A DNA stretch of 64,000 nucleotides, taken from positions 22,182,644 to 22,246,643 of the forward strand of contig NW_024040152.1 of the NCBI RefSeq assembly GCF_014851395.1, read 5' to 3'. Each line of letters begins with the position of its first letter. Position 1 is the first letter of the stretch. Under the pieces are notes generated by a model, which saw nothing but the letters and a program-made list of their open reading frames with translations, ran no database searches and was not told where the DNA came from. The position numbers were made by a program, and so were the translations under genes. This document shows, one piece after another, positions 63,301 through 64,000 of the stretch. The DNA is from Micropterus salmoides (lineage: Eukaryota > Chordata > Actinopteri > Centrarchiformes > Centrarchidae).

Positions 63301-64000
63301 GTTTGTTTCAGATAGACATTTTTTTTTTTTACATAAAGGGACTTACTTACGTTTATATGTAACTTTTAGTCACTTAAATTTTTTTATTTCTACACAAGAT
63401 AGTCGCTACCATCTTTTGTAAGCATCTTTGTACCTGTGTTTGAGTTTACTGCAGTGTTTCTTCCACCCCCCATTTCAGCACACGGTCCTTTGAGGCATAT
63501 AGTGTTAACATATTTATTGTTCGCATGTTTACATTAATTTTGAAGGACACCTGAGACTGGTGGGAATTTGTTCTTTAGTTTATGATGTACTGGATCTTGT
63601 CATGGACAGTATAATACAATTTTACCTGCTTGTTGTGCTAGATGAAAAGCCTGGGGGATTGACTGAGTCACTAGGTGTCTAGATTTGGTCTGTACCAAAT
63701 TTAATGATGGACTCTGTGACATTGCTAGTACTGTGGTTGTAAAGGTATACATCTTTTCAGACCCTGGCATAAACAAAGATGTCTACAATGCTGAGTATTG
63801 CTGATTAGCATTTTATTTTAACTAGTATGGACAATGAAGCAAATTAAGAGTCAAATGTGCAATGCTTTGGAGAGCTGGCACTACAGTAAGATTTGTTTTT
63901 AGTCCCACAGTCCCTCCCAGTGGCCACAAAACCCCCAGATTAGCTGGATGAATAACAGTTAACCTAATCTCTGTTCAATGCACAACTTGCTTGTGTCCAT

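Overview
The window is vertebrate nuclear DNA, most probably from a spiny-rayed (percomorph-type) teleost fish. Proteins are split into short exons with standard splice sites, there are many CA/TG microsatellites, and the interspersed repeats (fish-type L2 LINE, Tc1-like, hAT-like, TTAA-flanked elements) are of kinds common in teleosts. Nothing bacterial, viral, phage-like or CRISPR-like was seen. The species cannot be named from the sequence. Gene names rest on recalled family sequences and on gene order; no database search was run.

Three protein genes account for essentially all believable coding sequence. (1) TMEM65, + strand: six coding exons from 10599 to 31489. Its N-terminal exon(s) were not found and probably lie left of the window. 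(2) MBOAT1, - strand: 13 coding exons from 52412 down to 39955, apparently complete at 515 residues, with every junction in frame. (3) E2F3 (long, E2F3a-type form), + strand: seven coding exons from 55657 to 63300. The transactivation/pocket-binding end lies right of the window.

Layout: 1-10598 is the non-coding left part of TMEM65 (probably intron 1) with old repeats. 10599-31489 holds the TMEM65 exons, with large introns carrying a dead L2 LINE. 31490-39954 is the shared 3'-side space between the convergent TMEM65 and MBOAT1 genes. 39955-52412 is MBOAT1, with a Tc1-like remnant, an hAT-like MITE, a TTAA-flanked element and a 212-bp TG tract in its introns. 52413-55656 separates the divergent MBOAT1 and E2F3 genes; it holds another hAT-like MITE and an E2F3 promoter with E2F, E-box and CCAAT motifs. 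55657-64000 is E2F3.

The genes do not form a functional pathway: a mitochondrial membrane protein, an ER lysophospholipid acyltransferase and a cell-cycle transcription factor. The head-to-head MBOAT1/E2F3 pair matches human 6p22.3, while human TMEM65 is on 8q24, so the TMEM65-MBOAT1 neighbourhood differs from human.

No new biological system was found. The most useful observations concern RNA processing: a clear AT-AC (U12-type) intron in E2F3, a TG repeat in place of the polypyrimidine tract before a TMEM65 exon, and a very long CA repeat (in the transcript) starting 16 nt after a MBOAT1 5' splice site. A perfect 21-bp hairpin in the last MBOAT1 intron is also notable.
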